Shown here piece by piece: positions 28,711 to 37,572 of a stretch of 64,000 nt of DNA. Location: contig NZ_OMPS01000001.1 of assembly GCF_900313035.1 (NCBI RefSeq), positions 62,001-126,000 of the forward strand, read 5' to 3'. The DNA is from Ruegeria sp. EL01 (GTDB taxonomy: Bacteria > Pseudomonadota > Alphaproteobacteria > Rhodobacterales > Rhodobacteraceae). The notes beneath the pieces are model-generated. The model saw nothing but the letters and a program-made list of their open reading frames with translations, made no database searches and was not told the origin of the DNA. Made by a program: the position numbers and the translations under genes. Each line of letters begins with the position of its first letter. The first letter of the stretch is position 1.

Positions 28711-30366
28711 TTACCCCTTATCCCTGACCATCAGGCAAAATTGCGATGCATTCAGCGTCACGTTGCTGGCGCCCTCAACGGCACCCAAATCCTGACCTAT
28801 TGCGCGCCATTTGCCCTCGGGCAGATTTACGTTTGTTGGATCAACACCAAGGTTGAAGGCACAAAAGACCTGCTCGACTGCATCCTCACGCAGGAATGTC
28901 AGAACGGGCCCATTTTGCGTCATGTCTGCCTGCGCTCCGGACGCCAACGCCGAATGTGCGTGGCGCAGCGAAATCGCGCGCCTATAATGGTGCAGCATCG
29001 AGTGTGGATCAGTTTCCATCCGGTCCACCGCATTCTCGGCTTGTGCGGCACTTACCGGCAGCCAAGGTTCAGCCACGCTGAATCCGGATTGCTTGTCCTG
29101 AGCGGCCCAAACCATGGGAGTCCGGCAACCATCGCGACCTTTATACTCGGGCCAGAATTCTATGCCGTAGGGATCCTGCAGTTTTTCGAAGGGAACATCC
29201 GCTTCGCTTAACCCAAGCTCCTCACCTTGATACAGGCAGGCGGACCCGCGCAGGCACATCATCAAAACTGCGTATTGACGCGCGGCTGCGTCATCCAGGT
29301 TCCAGCGCGACGCGTGGCGTTGCACATCGTGATTAGAAAAGGCCCAGCAAGGCCATGCATCACCAGCTTTGGCCTCGAGTTGATCAAAGACCTGCCTTGC
29401 GTAGCTTGCAGTCAGTGCGCGTTTTTCAAGGAACTCAAAGGCATAGCACATGTGCATGCGCTTATCGCCGGTGGTGTATTCCCCCATGATCTCAAGCCCG
29501 CGCTGCGCGTCTCCGACCTCACCCAGACAGGCGCGGCCTTCGTATTCGTCCGTCAGCGCGCGCAACCTCTCAAGGAATAGAATGTTCTCGGGCTGGCTTT
29601 TCGAAAACAGGTGATCCTGATGGTTGTATGGATTCACGGCTGGGGCAATCGACGCATTGCGCTGATCCATTGGCAGCGCCGGATTGTCGCGCAGCGCTTT
29701 GTCGTGGAAATAGAAATTGATGGTATCCAGACGGAACCCATCCACTCCCATATCCAGCCAGAACCGTGCGACATCCAACAACGCATCCTGAACGTCTGTG
29801 CAGTGAAAATTCAGATCAGGCTGCGAGGTGAGAAAGTTGTGCAGATAGTATTGCAGTCGGCGAGAATCCCATTGCCAGGCCGAACCACCAAAGATCGACA
29901 ACCAATTGTTCGGCGAGGTGCCATCTGGTTTGGGATCAGCCCAGACATACCAGTCGGATTTTGGGTTCTCTCGACTGCTACGACTTTCGCTGAACCAAGG
30001 GTGCTGATCGGATGTGTGCGACAACACCAGATCGGTCATAACCTTCAGGCCCTGCGCGTGGGCCTTGTCCAGAAGATCACGAAAGTCATCGAGCGTTCCG
30101 AACATCGGGTCGACGTCGCGATAGTCGCTGACATCATACCCGAAATCCTTCATCGGAGACTTGAAGAAAGGCGAAATCCATATCGCATCGACGCCCAAAG
30201 AAGCGATATAGCCCAGCCTTTCAGTGATGCCTTTCAGGTCACCGATCCCGTCCCCATTGCTGTCCTGAAAGCTGCGCGGATAGATTTGATAGATCACCCC
30301 GCCCCGCCACCAATCAGAGGACAGTTTGGTCGCTTTGATTTGACTCAGGTTGTTCTGCACGTTCAT
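28711..30366 (-). CDS. aglA: GH13 alpha-glucosidase
   Basis: 551 residues of glycoside hydrolase family 13 (oligo-1,6-glucosidase/AglA group). Catalytic residues: nucleophile Asp214 (DGFRLDTINF), acid/base Glu283 (LGEVGDA), transition-state Asp347 (FSNHDVQRH); VIYQIYPRSFQDSNGDGIGD marks the barrel start. No signal peptide. It should hydrolyse imported sucrose, maltose, trehalulose or similar alpha-glucosides to glucose in the cytoplasm. Gene order matches the rhizobial agl operon. Released glucose can be taken by the glucokinase domain encoded at 35207 and fructose by the kinase at 37573. Confidence 0.92.
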   Translation of the reverse strand: MNVQNNLSQIKATKLSSDWWRGGVIYQIYPRSFQDSNGDGIGDLKGITERLGYIASLGVDAIWISPFFKSPMKDFGYDVSDYRDVDPMFGTLDDFRDLLDKAHAQGLKVMTDLVLSHTSDQHPWFSESRSSRENPKSDWYVWADPKPDGTSPNNWLSIFGGSAWQWDSRRLQYYLHNFLTSQPDLNFHCTDVQDALLDVARFWLDMGVDGFRLDTINFYFHDKALRDNPALPMDQRNASIAPAVNPYNHQDHLFSKSQPENILFLERLRALTDEYEGRACLGEVGDAQRGLEIMGEYTTGDKRMHMCYAFEFLEKRALTASYARQVFDQLEAKAGDAWPCWAFSNHDVQRHASRWNLDDAAARQYAVLMMCLRGSACLYQGEELGLSEADVPFEKLQDPYGIEFWPEYKGRDGCRTPMVWAAQDKQSGFSVAEPWLPVSAAQAENAVDRMETDPHSMLHHYRRAISLRHAHSALASGAQADMTQNGPVLTFLREDAVEQVFCAFNLGVDPTNVNLPEGKWRAIGQDLGAVEGASNVTLNASQFCLMVRDKG

Positions 30367-30375
30367 CAGACGCCT

Positions 30376-31524
30376 CTACTTTACGGATCCGGCCAACAGG
30401 CCTCGGACCAGGTATTTTTGCATTGCGAAAAAGACCACCAGCGGCACAAAGATCGACACAAAGGCCGCTGTCGCCAGAATTTCCCAATTCCCACCGCGTG
30501 TGCCCAGCAGTTCGACAATGCGGTTGGTCATTACTGTGGTCTGACCCGTCGCATCGATCAGGAACACTTTGGCGACCAGCAGGTCATTCCAGGTCCACAG
30601 GAACTGGAAGATCGCGAATGAGGCCAGCGCTGGAAAACTAAGGGGCAGGATTAACTTGGTGAAAATCTGGAACTCGGTTGCACCATCGACGCGGGCGTTT
30701 TCAATCAGATCACGCGGCAATCCAGCCATGTAGTTGCGCAACAGATAGATCGCCAATGGCATCCCAAACCCTGTATGGGCAAGCCAAACGCCAAGATACC
30801 CTTTGCCAATGCCGATACTCAGATGGAATTTCAGCAAGGGGATCAGCGCCAGTTGAAGTGGGACGACCAACAATCCAACAACTGCCGCGATCAGCAAAGC
30901 ACGACCGGGAAAGTCCATCCAGGCAAGCGCATAGGCGGCAAACGCCGCGACGAGGATTGGGATAATCGTCGCCGGGATCGTCACCGTCAGCGTATTGAAG
31001 AACGCCTTGCCCATGCTGTCCGTACTGCTCTGATCCAGAAGAACCTTTTGGTAGTTATCGAAGGTAAATTCGGGTGGCAATTCAGCGGTTACGAAAATTC
31101 GCGGGCCGCGATTGCCAGTGAACTCCTCGGTGTTTTCCATACGATAGTCGCCGTCGGCAGTCACGGTGATGGTGCCACCCCGGCGCAGCTCGGCCGTTTG
31201 GTCTGGCTTAAAAGCACCAACATCGCGTGAGCTAATGCCCCACTTTGAGATTGTCGCTTGCTGGTCGTCACCAAACAGCTGACCTTCAATCACATAAATA
31301 CCGTTTTCCAGCACCTGCGTTTCCGGCGCGGCGCTGCGTAAGGTCAGGTTTTGTTCGGACGGGAAAAGCGAGCGCCACCAGCCACTGGTCGCGATCTGGT
31401 CGGCCGTACGGAAAGATGAGATCAAAAGGCCCAGAGTTGGCACAACCCACAGCACCACCAAAAAGATGACCGAGGCATGGACGACCCATCGAAGGGCGGG
31501 TCTGGTTCCTGCAATATCGCTCAT
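30376..31524 (-). CDS. aglG: Alpha-glucoside ABC permease
   Basis: 382 residues with a first membrane segment at about 13-40, then a large periplasmic insertion (about 50-150) that is characteristic of AglG compared with plain MalG proteins, then five more segments and the EAA loop DLIENARVDGATEFQIF before ILPLSFPAL. The open frame reaches 31551, but the ATG at 31524 has a GGAG-containing ribosome binding site and follows the aglF stop by 4 nt. It forms the membrane channel with AglF. Confidence 0.9.
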   Translation of the reverse strand: MSDIAGTRPALRWVVHASVIFLVVLWVVPTLGLLISSFRTADQIATSGWWRSLFPSEQNLTLRSAAPETQVLENGIYVIEGQLFGDDQQATISKWGISSRDVGAFKPDQTAELRRGGTITVTADGDYRMENTEEFTGNRGPRIFVTAELPPEFTFDNYQKVLLDQSSTDSMGKAFFNTLTVTIPATIIPILVAAFAAYALAWMDFPGRALLIAAVVGLLVVPLQLALIPLLKFHLSIGIGKGYLGVWLAHTGFGMPLAIYLLRNYMAGLPRDLIENARVDGATEFQIFTKLILPLSFPALASFAIFQFLWTWNDLLVAKVFLIDATGQTTVMTNRIVELLGTRGGNWEILATAAFVSIFVPLVVFFAMQKYLVRGLLAGSVK

Positions 31525-31528
31525 GCCC

Positions 31529-32536
31529 CTACTCCATTTCCTTGCGCGCATTGCGCACGTTCCAGACGAGGATTGGGGCCACCAGCAACATGATCACCAT
31601 GGCTGACGCCGATCCCACGCCCCAATCGTTGGCCCGGAACAATTTGTCATACATGTAGTTGGCCAGAACCTGCGTCTCCCACTGACCGTTGGTCATGGCA
31701 AAGACGATGTCGAAAACCTTGAGAACCGTGATCGTGATCGTCGTCCAGACCACCAGAATGGTCGTCTTGATCTGCGGCACCTTGATCTTGAAGAATATCT
31801 GAAACGGGTTGGCCCCATCCAGGATCGCAGCTTCAATCGTTTCCTCAGGAATACCGCGCAACGCCGCCGATAAGATGACCATGGCAAACCCGGTTTGAAT
31901 CCAGATCAAAACAACCATCAGAAACAAGCTGTTCCAGAACGGCACGGTCAGCCATGTCTGCGGATCCGTCCCACCAAAAAAGATGTAGAGCGCGTTCAGA
32001 ATGCCGATCTGGTCCTGCTCGGCGGGCCGGGAATCGTAGACCAGCTTCCAGATCACCGATGCCCCCACAAAAGAGATCGCCATCGGCATAAAGATCAGCG
32101 ATTTTGCAAAGTTACCCCAGCGGATTCGATCGGTCAGCTGCGCCACCAACAACCCAAAGGCGGTGGACATGGCCGGTACAACGATCAGCCAAAGCATATT
32201 GTTGCGCATCGCTTCCCAAAACTTCGGCTCAGCGGCCATTTGGACATAGTTGTCCAGCCCAACCCAGCGATAGGTGCCGCCAGGGACACGCTCGGTCAGA
32301 GATAGGCGCAATGTCTCGACCACCGGGTAAGCCAGATACAGGCCAAGGACCGCCATCGCAGGGAACAGGAACAACCAGGGGCGGATAATATTCGCGCGAT
32401 TGATATTGCGACCTGCGTTGGGACCGCGGGGCGGGAACAGGACTTTGTCTATGAACTGGTTGGAAAGATAGAAGTAGCCCACGCAACCTGACACGCCGAT
32501 GGCGATGGTCAGCAGGCCCTGAAGTGCCGGTGTCAT
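31529..32536 (-). CDS. aglF: Alpha-glucoside ABC permease
   Basis: 335 residues. An N-terminal membrane segment (about 5-27) precedes the usual six-segment core, and the EAA loop reads ETIEAAILDGANPFQIFFKI followed by KVPQIKTT. AglF-type permeases are longer than MalF-type minimal ones by this N-terminal segment. It is the partner of AglG and is placed between the binding protein and aglG. Confidence 0.9.
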   Translation of the reverse strand: MTPALQGLLTIAIGVSGCVGYFYLSNQFIDKVLFPPRGPNAGRNINRANIIRPWLFLFPAMAVLGLYLAYPVVETLRLSLTERVPGGTYRWVGLDNYVQMAAEPKFWEAMRNNMLWLIVVPAMSTAFGLLVAQLTDRIRWGNFAKSLIFMPMAISFVGASVIWKLVYDSRPAEQDQIGILNALYIFFGGTDPQTWLTVPFWNSLFLMVVLIWIQTGFAMVILSAALRGIPEETIEAAILDGANPFQIFFKIKVPQIKTTILVVWTTITITVLKVFDIVFAMTNGQWETQVLANYMYDKLFRANDWGVGSASAMVIMLLVAPILVWNVRNARKEME

Positions 32537-32562
32537 GACGCTCTCATCCGTTTTGTGGTGAA

Positions 32563-32584
32563 GGGGCAGCCGTTGGGCTGCCCC
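32563..32584 (-). other. Intercistronic hairpin after aglE
   Basis: GGGGCAGCC and GGCTGCCCC make a perfect 9-bp stem with a 4-nt loop, 8 nt behind the aglE stop and 26 nt before the aglF start. Without a T run it is more likely a stabiliser or attenuator that favours the binding protein. Confidence 0.75.
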
Positions 32585-32592
32585 AGCCGCGT

Positions 32593-33951
32593 TTACTTCG
32601 CCGCGTCCCAGGAAGACTGGATTTCGCCGGCCACGGTTGCCGCATCCTTGGCACCCGAAGAGTAGTCGACCATTCCTGTCCAGAACGTGCCCGCACCGAC
32701 AGCGCCGGGCATCAGATCAGAGCCGTCAAACCGGAACGTCGTCGCGTTGGTCAGAATTTCCCCCTGCCCGCGCTGCGTGTCGTTCGAATAGTTATCTGGA
32801 TTTGCTCCGAGATGCGGTGTCAGGAAACCATCCTGCGCCATCATGATCTCATGCGCGAAAGGTGTTGTGAGGAATTCCATGAACGCCTCGGCTGCTGGAT
32901 TGGGGTTTGTGACCGTAAACAACGTCCCCGCTCCAAGCACCGGTGTGCCCAGATCCTTTTCGGCAAATGCCGGGAAGTAGAAGAAATCCGCATCCGCACC
33001 CAATTCTGTCCCTTCAGGGAAATACGCCGGAATGAACGACGCCTGACGGTGCATCATGCACGCCGGTGGGCTGTCAAAAAGTCCCTTGGGGCTATCACGG
33101 AAGTCGATGGCAGCGGTATCATCTGCGTCGCCGACGACGTAGTCATCATTGCGTGTGAAGGTGCCATATTCCTCGATCACGGCAATCACGCGCGGATCGT
33201 CGAACTTCATCTCGTTCGACACCCAGTCGTCATAAACTTCCGGTGGTTGCGTGCGTAGCATCAGGTCTTCGACCCAGTCAGTCGCGGGCCAGCCGGTAGC
33301 GCCGCCCGAAGCAAGACCAACGCACAAAGGCGTTTCCCCGTCGGCGACCATCTGATCCATCAGTGCTTTGAAGTCCTCCATCGTTTCGGGCACTTCATAC
33401 CCGAAATCTTCGAAATTCTCGGGGCTGTACCAGACCAGAGATTTAACATTCACATTGAAGAAGAACCCATAAAAACCATCTGCACCTTCGGCATTTTCAA
33501 AAGTGCCGAGATCGACCCAGGATTGACCGGCAGCAAAATTGTCTTTGATCCAATCGGCCGAACCATCTGCCAGTGGCGTCAGGTATCCGTTCTTCGCCAT
33601 GTTCGCAGCCAGACCAGGCTGTGGAAACACTGTGAGGTTCGGCGCAGAACCGGCAGCAGCATCAATCAGGATCTGCTGCTCCAGTGAATCCGAGCCGACG
33701 TAGCTGGAGTTCGAGCCGGTTGCCTCGTCGAAATACGCAACCAGATTCTCAAAGGACTTGCCTTCACCCGCCAGCCACGGCCCGAAAATGGTCAGGCTTT
33801 CGCCGGACAGGTCATTTGCCTCGGCAAACGCGCTGTATCCATCCCAGTCAAAGCTGCCTTCGCCAACGGCATGCAGCAGTTCACCCTCTGCCTGAACCGC
33901 CCCAGCCATCAGGGCAAGCGTCGCCGCACCTGCGTAAAGCGAGTGTTTCAT
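32593..33951 (-). CDS. aglE: Alpha-glucoside-binding periplasmic protein
   Basis: 452 residues with a Sec signal peptide (MKHSLYAGAATLALMAGAVQA, cleavage near 21). The mature protein is a large family-1 solute-binding protein with the AglE-like SLTIFGPWLAGEGKSFENLV start and ALMDQMVADGETPLCVG. The open frame extends to 33996, but the ATG at 33951 has a strong GGGAGGA ribosome binding site and gives a proper signal peptide. First gene of the aglEFGAK operon, transcribed away from the LacI-type regulator at 34173. Confidence 0.92.
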   Translation of the reverse strand: MKHSLYAGAATLALMAGAVQAEGELLHAVGEGSFDWDGYSAFAEANDLSGESLTIFGPWLAGEGKSFENLVAYFDEATGSNSSYVGSDSLEQQILIDAAAGSAPNLTVFPQPGLAANMAKNGYLTPLADGSADWIKDNFAAGQSWVDLGTFENAEGADGFYGFFFNVNVKSLVWYSPENFEDFGYEVPETMEDFKALMDQMVADGETPLCVGLASGGATGWPATDWVEDLMLRTQPPEVYDDWVSNEMKFDDPRVIAVIEEYGTFTRNDDYVVGDADDTAAIDFRDSPKGLFDSPPACMMHRQASFIPAYFPEGTELGADADFFYFPAFAEKDLGTPVLGAGTLFTVTNPNPAAEAFMEFLTTPFAHEIMMAQDGFLTPHLGANPDNYSNDTQRGQGEILTNATTFRFDGSDLMPGAVGAGTFWTGMVDYSSGAKDAATVAGEIQSSWDAAK

Positions 33952-33997
33952 AAATTTTCCTCCCAACGTTACCTTGCGCTTGATGAGACTCAGCATT

Positions 33998-34009
33998 CAA
34001 AGCGCTTTG
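33998..34009. promoter_or_regulatory. LacI-type operator upstream of aglE
   Basis: CAAAGCGCTTTG is a perfect 12-bp palindrome with the central GCGC, 47-58 nt upstream of the aglE ATG. It resembles the site at 34150-34165 on the other side of the divergent region, so both are probably bound by the regulator encoded at 34173. Confidence 0.7.
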
Positions 34010-34149
34010 GATTGGCGAGTTTATCCGCTAACATTTGGTCCCTGTCAACAATCTGTTTCAGAAACTAATAAATATTAATAAATTAAGACAAGGTGGTGAA
34101 ACAGGTTGACGCACGACGGAATTGCTCACAAAACAGATTTGAACCATAT

Positions 34150-34165
34150 TTGAAGGCGCTTTGAA
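34150..34165. promoter_or_regulatory. LacI-type operator in the leader of the divergent regulator gene
   Basis: TTGAAGGCGCTTTGAA is a 16-bp near-palindrome with one mismatched pair. It lies 8-23 nt upstream of the chosen ATG at 34173, overlapping the ribosome binding region, and suggests autorepression as well as looping with the site at 33998-34009. Confidence 0.65.
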
Positions 34166-34172
34166 TACTAAG

Positions 34173-35204
34173 ATGAACCTAAAGCAGCTATCTGAAATTC
34201 TTGGCCTCTCGCAGACAACGGTCAGCCGCGCGCTGAACGGGTATCCAGAGGTGAGCGAGGATACCCGGGTGCGGGTTCAGGCTGCAGCGCAAAAACACGG
34301 TTATCGCCCAAACAGCCGCGCCAAGGGCTTGGCGACTGGCAGATCCATGGTGATCGGTCACGTGATTCCCAGCTCGTCCAGGCACGAAATGGTTAACCCG
34401 ATCTTCGGAGATTTTGTCGCCGGTGCCGTAAAGAAATATTCAGAGCATGGGTATGACATGATGTTTACCAATGCCGATGATACGTCGATTGAAGAAGCGT
34501 ATCGCAGCCTGTTCCAGCGCGGCGCGGTGGATGGGGTCGTCCTGCAGGGCCCAAAAGTAAACGAACCCCGGATCGAGGTTCTGACGCGTATGGCAGTGCC
34601 TTTCATTGTCCATGGGCGCTCGACCGGGGTGAATGGTCACTACGACTGGATCGACGTGAACAACAAAAGCTCGTTTCTGCGCGCAACCCGGTTTCTGATC
34701 GATCTTGGCCATCGCCGGATTGCCCTGATCAACGGGCTTGAAGACATGGATTTTGCACAACGTCGCCGCGACGGTTTTCTTGAAGCTTTGCGTCAGGCCG
34801 GTCTGTCACCCGCCCCTGAACTGATGCGCAGCGCTGAAATGACAGAGGTTTACGGCCATCATGAAACCCGGGACATGCTTGGTCTGGACAACCCGCCGAC
34901 GGCCATTTTGTGTTCGTCAATGATTTCAGCCATCGGCGTCCGACGGGCACTGGATGAAAGTGGGTTGAAAATGGGCAAGGATGTATCGGTGATCGCCCAT
35001 GACGACGACCTGTCCTACCTGAAGAATGGACAGGATGTCCCGATCTTCACCGCAACGCGCTCGTCAGTGCGAAATGCAGGCGAAATGGCCGCCGAAATGC
35101 TGATTGAACGCATCCAGTCCCCCGGCGATCCGACGAAAACTAGATTGCTGGAAGCCGAACTGGTAGTTGGCAGATCAACTGGCCCCGCGCCCAACAGGAT
35201 CTGA
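34173..35204 (+). CDS. aglR: LacI-family regulator of the alpha-glucoside operon
   Basis: 343 residues: helix-turn-helix LKQLSEILGLSQTTVSRALN (about 3-22), hinge, and a sugar-binding effector domain (about 58-335, with DGVVLQGP and HRRIALINGL). I chose the ATG at 34173; a TTG four codons upstream lies inside the operator. It is divergent from aglE and immediately followed, after 2 nt, by the GH1-glucokinase gene, so it is likely to repress both directions. The effector is probably an alpha-glucoside or glucose derivative. Confidence 0.92.
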   Translation: MNLKQLSEILGLSQTTVSRALNGYPEVSEDTRVRVQAAAQKHGYRPNSRAKGLATGRSMVIGHVIPSSSRHEMVNPIFGDFVAGAVKKYSEHGYDMMFTNADDTSIEEAYRSLFQRGAVDGVVLQGPKVNEPRIEVLTRMAVPFIVHGRSTGVNGHYDWIDVNNKSSFLRATRFLIDLGHRRIALINGLEDMDFAQRRRDGFLEALRQAGLSPAPELMRSAEMTEVYGHHETRDMLGLDNPPTAILCSSMISAIGVRRALDESGLKMGKDVSVIAHDDDLSYLKNGQDVPIFTATRSSVRNAGEMAAEMLIERIQSPGDPTKTRLLEAELVVGRSTGPAPNRI

Positions 35205-35206
35205 AC

Positions 35207-37534
35207 ATGAAATACTCACGCGCTGACTTTCCCAAAGATTTCCTCTTTGGTGTGGCAACTTCTGCGTATCAGATAGAAGGACATGCCCAGGGCGGTGCCG
35301 GACAGACCCATTGGGACACGTTTGCCGCATCACCTGGCAACGTCGTGCGAGGGGAAAACGGTGATCTGGCCTGTGACCACCTAAATCGGTTTGCCGAAGA
35401 TTTCGATCTGGTGCGCGAGGTCGGGTTCGATTGTTATCGGTTTTCGACAAGCTGGGCGCGGGTGCTGCCCGAAGGGCGCGGCCCAGTCAATCAGGCTGGT
35501 CTGGACCATTATGACCGTTTGGCTGACGCGCTGTTAGAGCGCGACATCCGCCCATGTGCAACACTCTACCACTGGGAACTCCCGTCACCGCTCGCCGATC
35601 TTGGCGGTTGGCGCAATCGGGATATCGCAGGTTGGTTTGCCGATTTCACCGAAGTCATCATGGGCAGGATCGGCGATCGGATGTACAGCGTTGCCCCGAT
35701 CAACGAACCCTGGTGTGTCAGTTGGCTGAGCCATTTTGAGGGGCACCACGCCCCCGGCCTGCGCGATATCCGGGCAGCAGCCCGCGCGATGCATCACGTT
35801 TTGCTGGCCCACGGCGGCGCAATTCAGGCAATGCGCGGTCTTGGGATGGGCAATCTGGGCGCCGTTTTCAACCTCGAATGGTCCGAACCCGCGGATGACA
35901 GCCCCGAGGCAAGGCAGGCCGCAGATCTCTATGACGGCATTTACAATAGGTTCTTCCTTGGTGGCGTGTTCAACAAAGCCTATCCCGAAAATGTACTGGA
36001 AGGGCTGGCGCCACACTTGCCCCCTGGCTGGCAAAATGATTTTGAGACCATTGGTGCGCCGGTCGACTGGTGTGGGCTGAACTACTACACCCGCAAGCTC
36101 ATTGCCCCTGCAGACACAGCTTGGCCAAGCTTTAAAGAGGTTCCGGGTCCGCTGCCCAAAACGCAAATGGGATGGGAAATCGACCCTGCCGCTCTGACCA
36201 GGTTCCTGACACGGACGCAGAAGGAATATACAGGCGATCTGCCAATCTATGTCACCGAAAACGGCATGGCCAGCCCGGAACGTCAGCAGGATGATGACCG
36301 CATCGACTATCTGAACCAGCATTTTTCGGCCGTTCAGGACGCACTGGATCAGGGTGTCCCGATCAAGGGGTACTTCATCTGGTCGCTTCTGGATAACTAC
36401 GAATGGGCCTACGGATACGAAAAACGCTTTGGGTTGGTGGATGTGGACTTTGAAACTTTAGAACGAACCCCCAAAGCGTCTTTCAAAGCGCTGAAATCCG
36501 CACTTAAGACAACGGATCGCGTTGCGTTGCCTTTGGCACAACCTGCTGGTTCCGTGCACGAACACTGGAATTTGGTTGCGGATATTGGGGGCACGAACAC
36601 CCGACTGGGTGTTGTCTCAAACGGTCTGTTGACCGATCTTCGCAGACACCCCACTGGCACATTGCCGGATCTACTTGATGCTCTGCACAGTTTGCGCGAC
36701 GAGATTGGGACTGACCCTCAGGCCGTTGTCGCCGCTGGCGCAGGTCCGGTCAAAAGCGGCACAATTCGACTGACCAACGCGAATCTGGATCTGTCTGAGG
36801 CGGAGTTGCACGACGCGACAGGCGCCAAACATACCTATGTGATCAATGACTTCACGGCAGCCGCATGGTCGGTGGCCGAAGTGACCAGCGCGGATGTCGC
36901 GGTCTTGCAAGGCGAAGCCACCCCGCCCGCCGGTACACGATTGGTTGTCGGGCCGGGGACCGGGCTTGGCGTTGGGGCGCTGCTTTATTCAGAGGGTCAT
37001 TATCATACAGTGTCCGGCGAAGGCGGCCATGTCGGCCTGTCGCCGCGCCATCGCGAAGAAGTTGAGATTTTTGACGCAGCCCGTCGCATCGCGCCAAACA
37101 GCTTTTTTGGTGACAGTCTGGCACTGGAAGCCGAGATGTTCCTAAGCGGCACTGGGCTGCCAATCTTATACCAGGCTGCCGGTATGGCGGCAGGCCAATG
37201 CGATACGCCGCTCAGGTCTGCAAAGGATATTTTGCAGGATGCGCGCAGCGGCGCAGATGCCGTGGCAGCGCAAGCGGCCCAGATTTTCACAACTCATCTT
37301 GGTGCGTTGATGGGCGACATGGCTGTGACTTTAATGCCTACCGGCGGCGTATTTCTGGTCGGTGGCGTCGCAGAGAAAAACCGTTGGTTGTTTGGCGGCG
37401 CATTTCGCGATGCGTTCAATGGCGGCGGCCGTTTTAGTGATTTGCGCCAGTCGATGAACCTTTATGTGTCAGAACAGCCTGAATTTGGCATTGTTGGCGC
37501 TAACAACTTCTGCAAAAATGCGCTCATGCGGTAA
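35207..37534 (+). CDS. Beta-glucosidase (GH1) - glucokinase fusion protein
   Basis: One uninterrupted frame of 775 residues joins two complete enzymes. Residues 1-435 are a GH1 beta-glucosidase: DFLFGVATSAYQIEG at the start, acid/base Glu167 in INEP, nucleophile Glu351 in VTENG, and the C-terminal GYFIWSLLDNYEW. Residues about 455-775 are a bacterial glucokinase of the Glk (non-ROK) type: phosphate loop ADIGGTNTR (458-466), catalytic Asp548 in INDFTAAAWS and GPGTGLGVG (583-591). A roughly 20-residue linker joins them. Imported beta-glucosides such as cellobiose would be split and the glucose phosphorylated by the same polypeptide. It follows aglR by 2 nt and precedes a fructokinase-like gene. 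Confidence 0.9.
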   Translation: MKYSRADFPKDFLFGVATSAYQIEGHAQGGAGQTHWDTFAASPGNVVRGENGDLACDHLNRFAEDFDLVREVGFDCYRFSTSWARVLPEGRGPVNQAGLDHYDRLADALLERDIRPCATLYHWELPSPLADLGGWRNRDIAGWFADFTEVIMGRIGDRMYSVAPINEPWCVSWLSHFEGHHAPGLRDIRAAARAMHHVLLAHGGAIQAMRGLGMGNLGAVFNLEWSEPADDSPEARQAADLYDGIYNRFFLGGVFNKAYPENVLEGLAPHLPPGWQNDFETIGAPVDWCGLNYYTRKLIAPADTAWPSFKEVPGPLPKTQMGWEIDPAALTRFLTRTQKEYTGDLPIYVTENGMASPERQQDDDRIDYLNQHFSAVQDALDQGVPIKGYFIWSLLDNYEWAYGYEKRFGLVDVDFETLERTPKASFKALKSALKTTDRVALPLAQPAGSVHEHWNLVADIGGTNTRLGVVSNGLLTDLRRHPTGTLPDLLDALHSLRDEIGTDPQAVVAAGAGPVKSGTIRLTNANLDLSEAELHDATGAKHTYVINDFTAAAWSVAEVTSADVAVLQGEATPPAGTRLVVGPGTGLGVGALLYSEGHYHTVSGEGGHVGLSPRHREEVEIFDAARRIAPNSFFGDSLALEAEMFLSGTGLPILYQAAGMAAGQCDTPLRSAKDILQDARSGADAVAAQAAQIFTTHLGALMGDMAVTLMPTGGVFLVGGVAEKNRWLFGGAFRDAFNGGGRFSDLRQSMNLYVSEQPEFGIVGANNFCKNALMR

Positions 37535-37572
37535 GCTTGCCGCCTCACATGTATTCCAGAAGAGGACGCCGG

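Noticed and set aside
29611-30621. 336-codon open frame on the plus strand across aglA/aglG
   Set aside because: It is antisense to two confidently identified agl genes, has no recognisable domain and contains the biased composition expected from the reverse of GC-rich codons.
36480-36600. Possible frameshift or missed stop joining beta-glucosidase and glucokinase
   Set aside because: The frame is continuous, both domains are complete and in register, and there is no homopolymer run or internal ATG with ribosome binding site at the junction; kept as a real fusion subject to checking.
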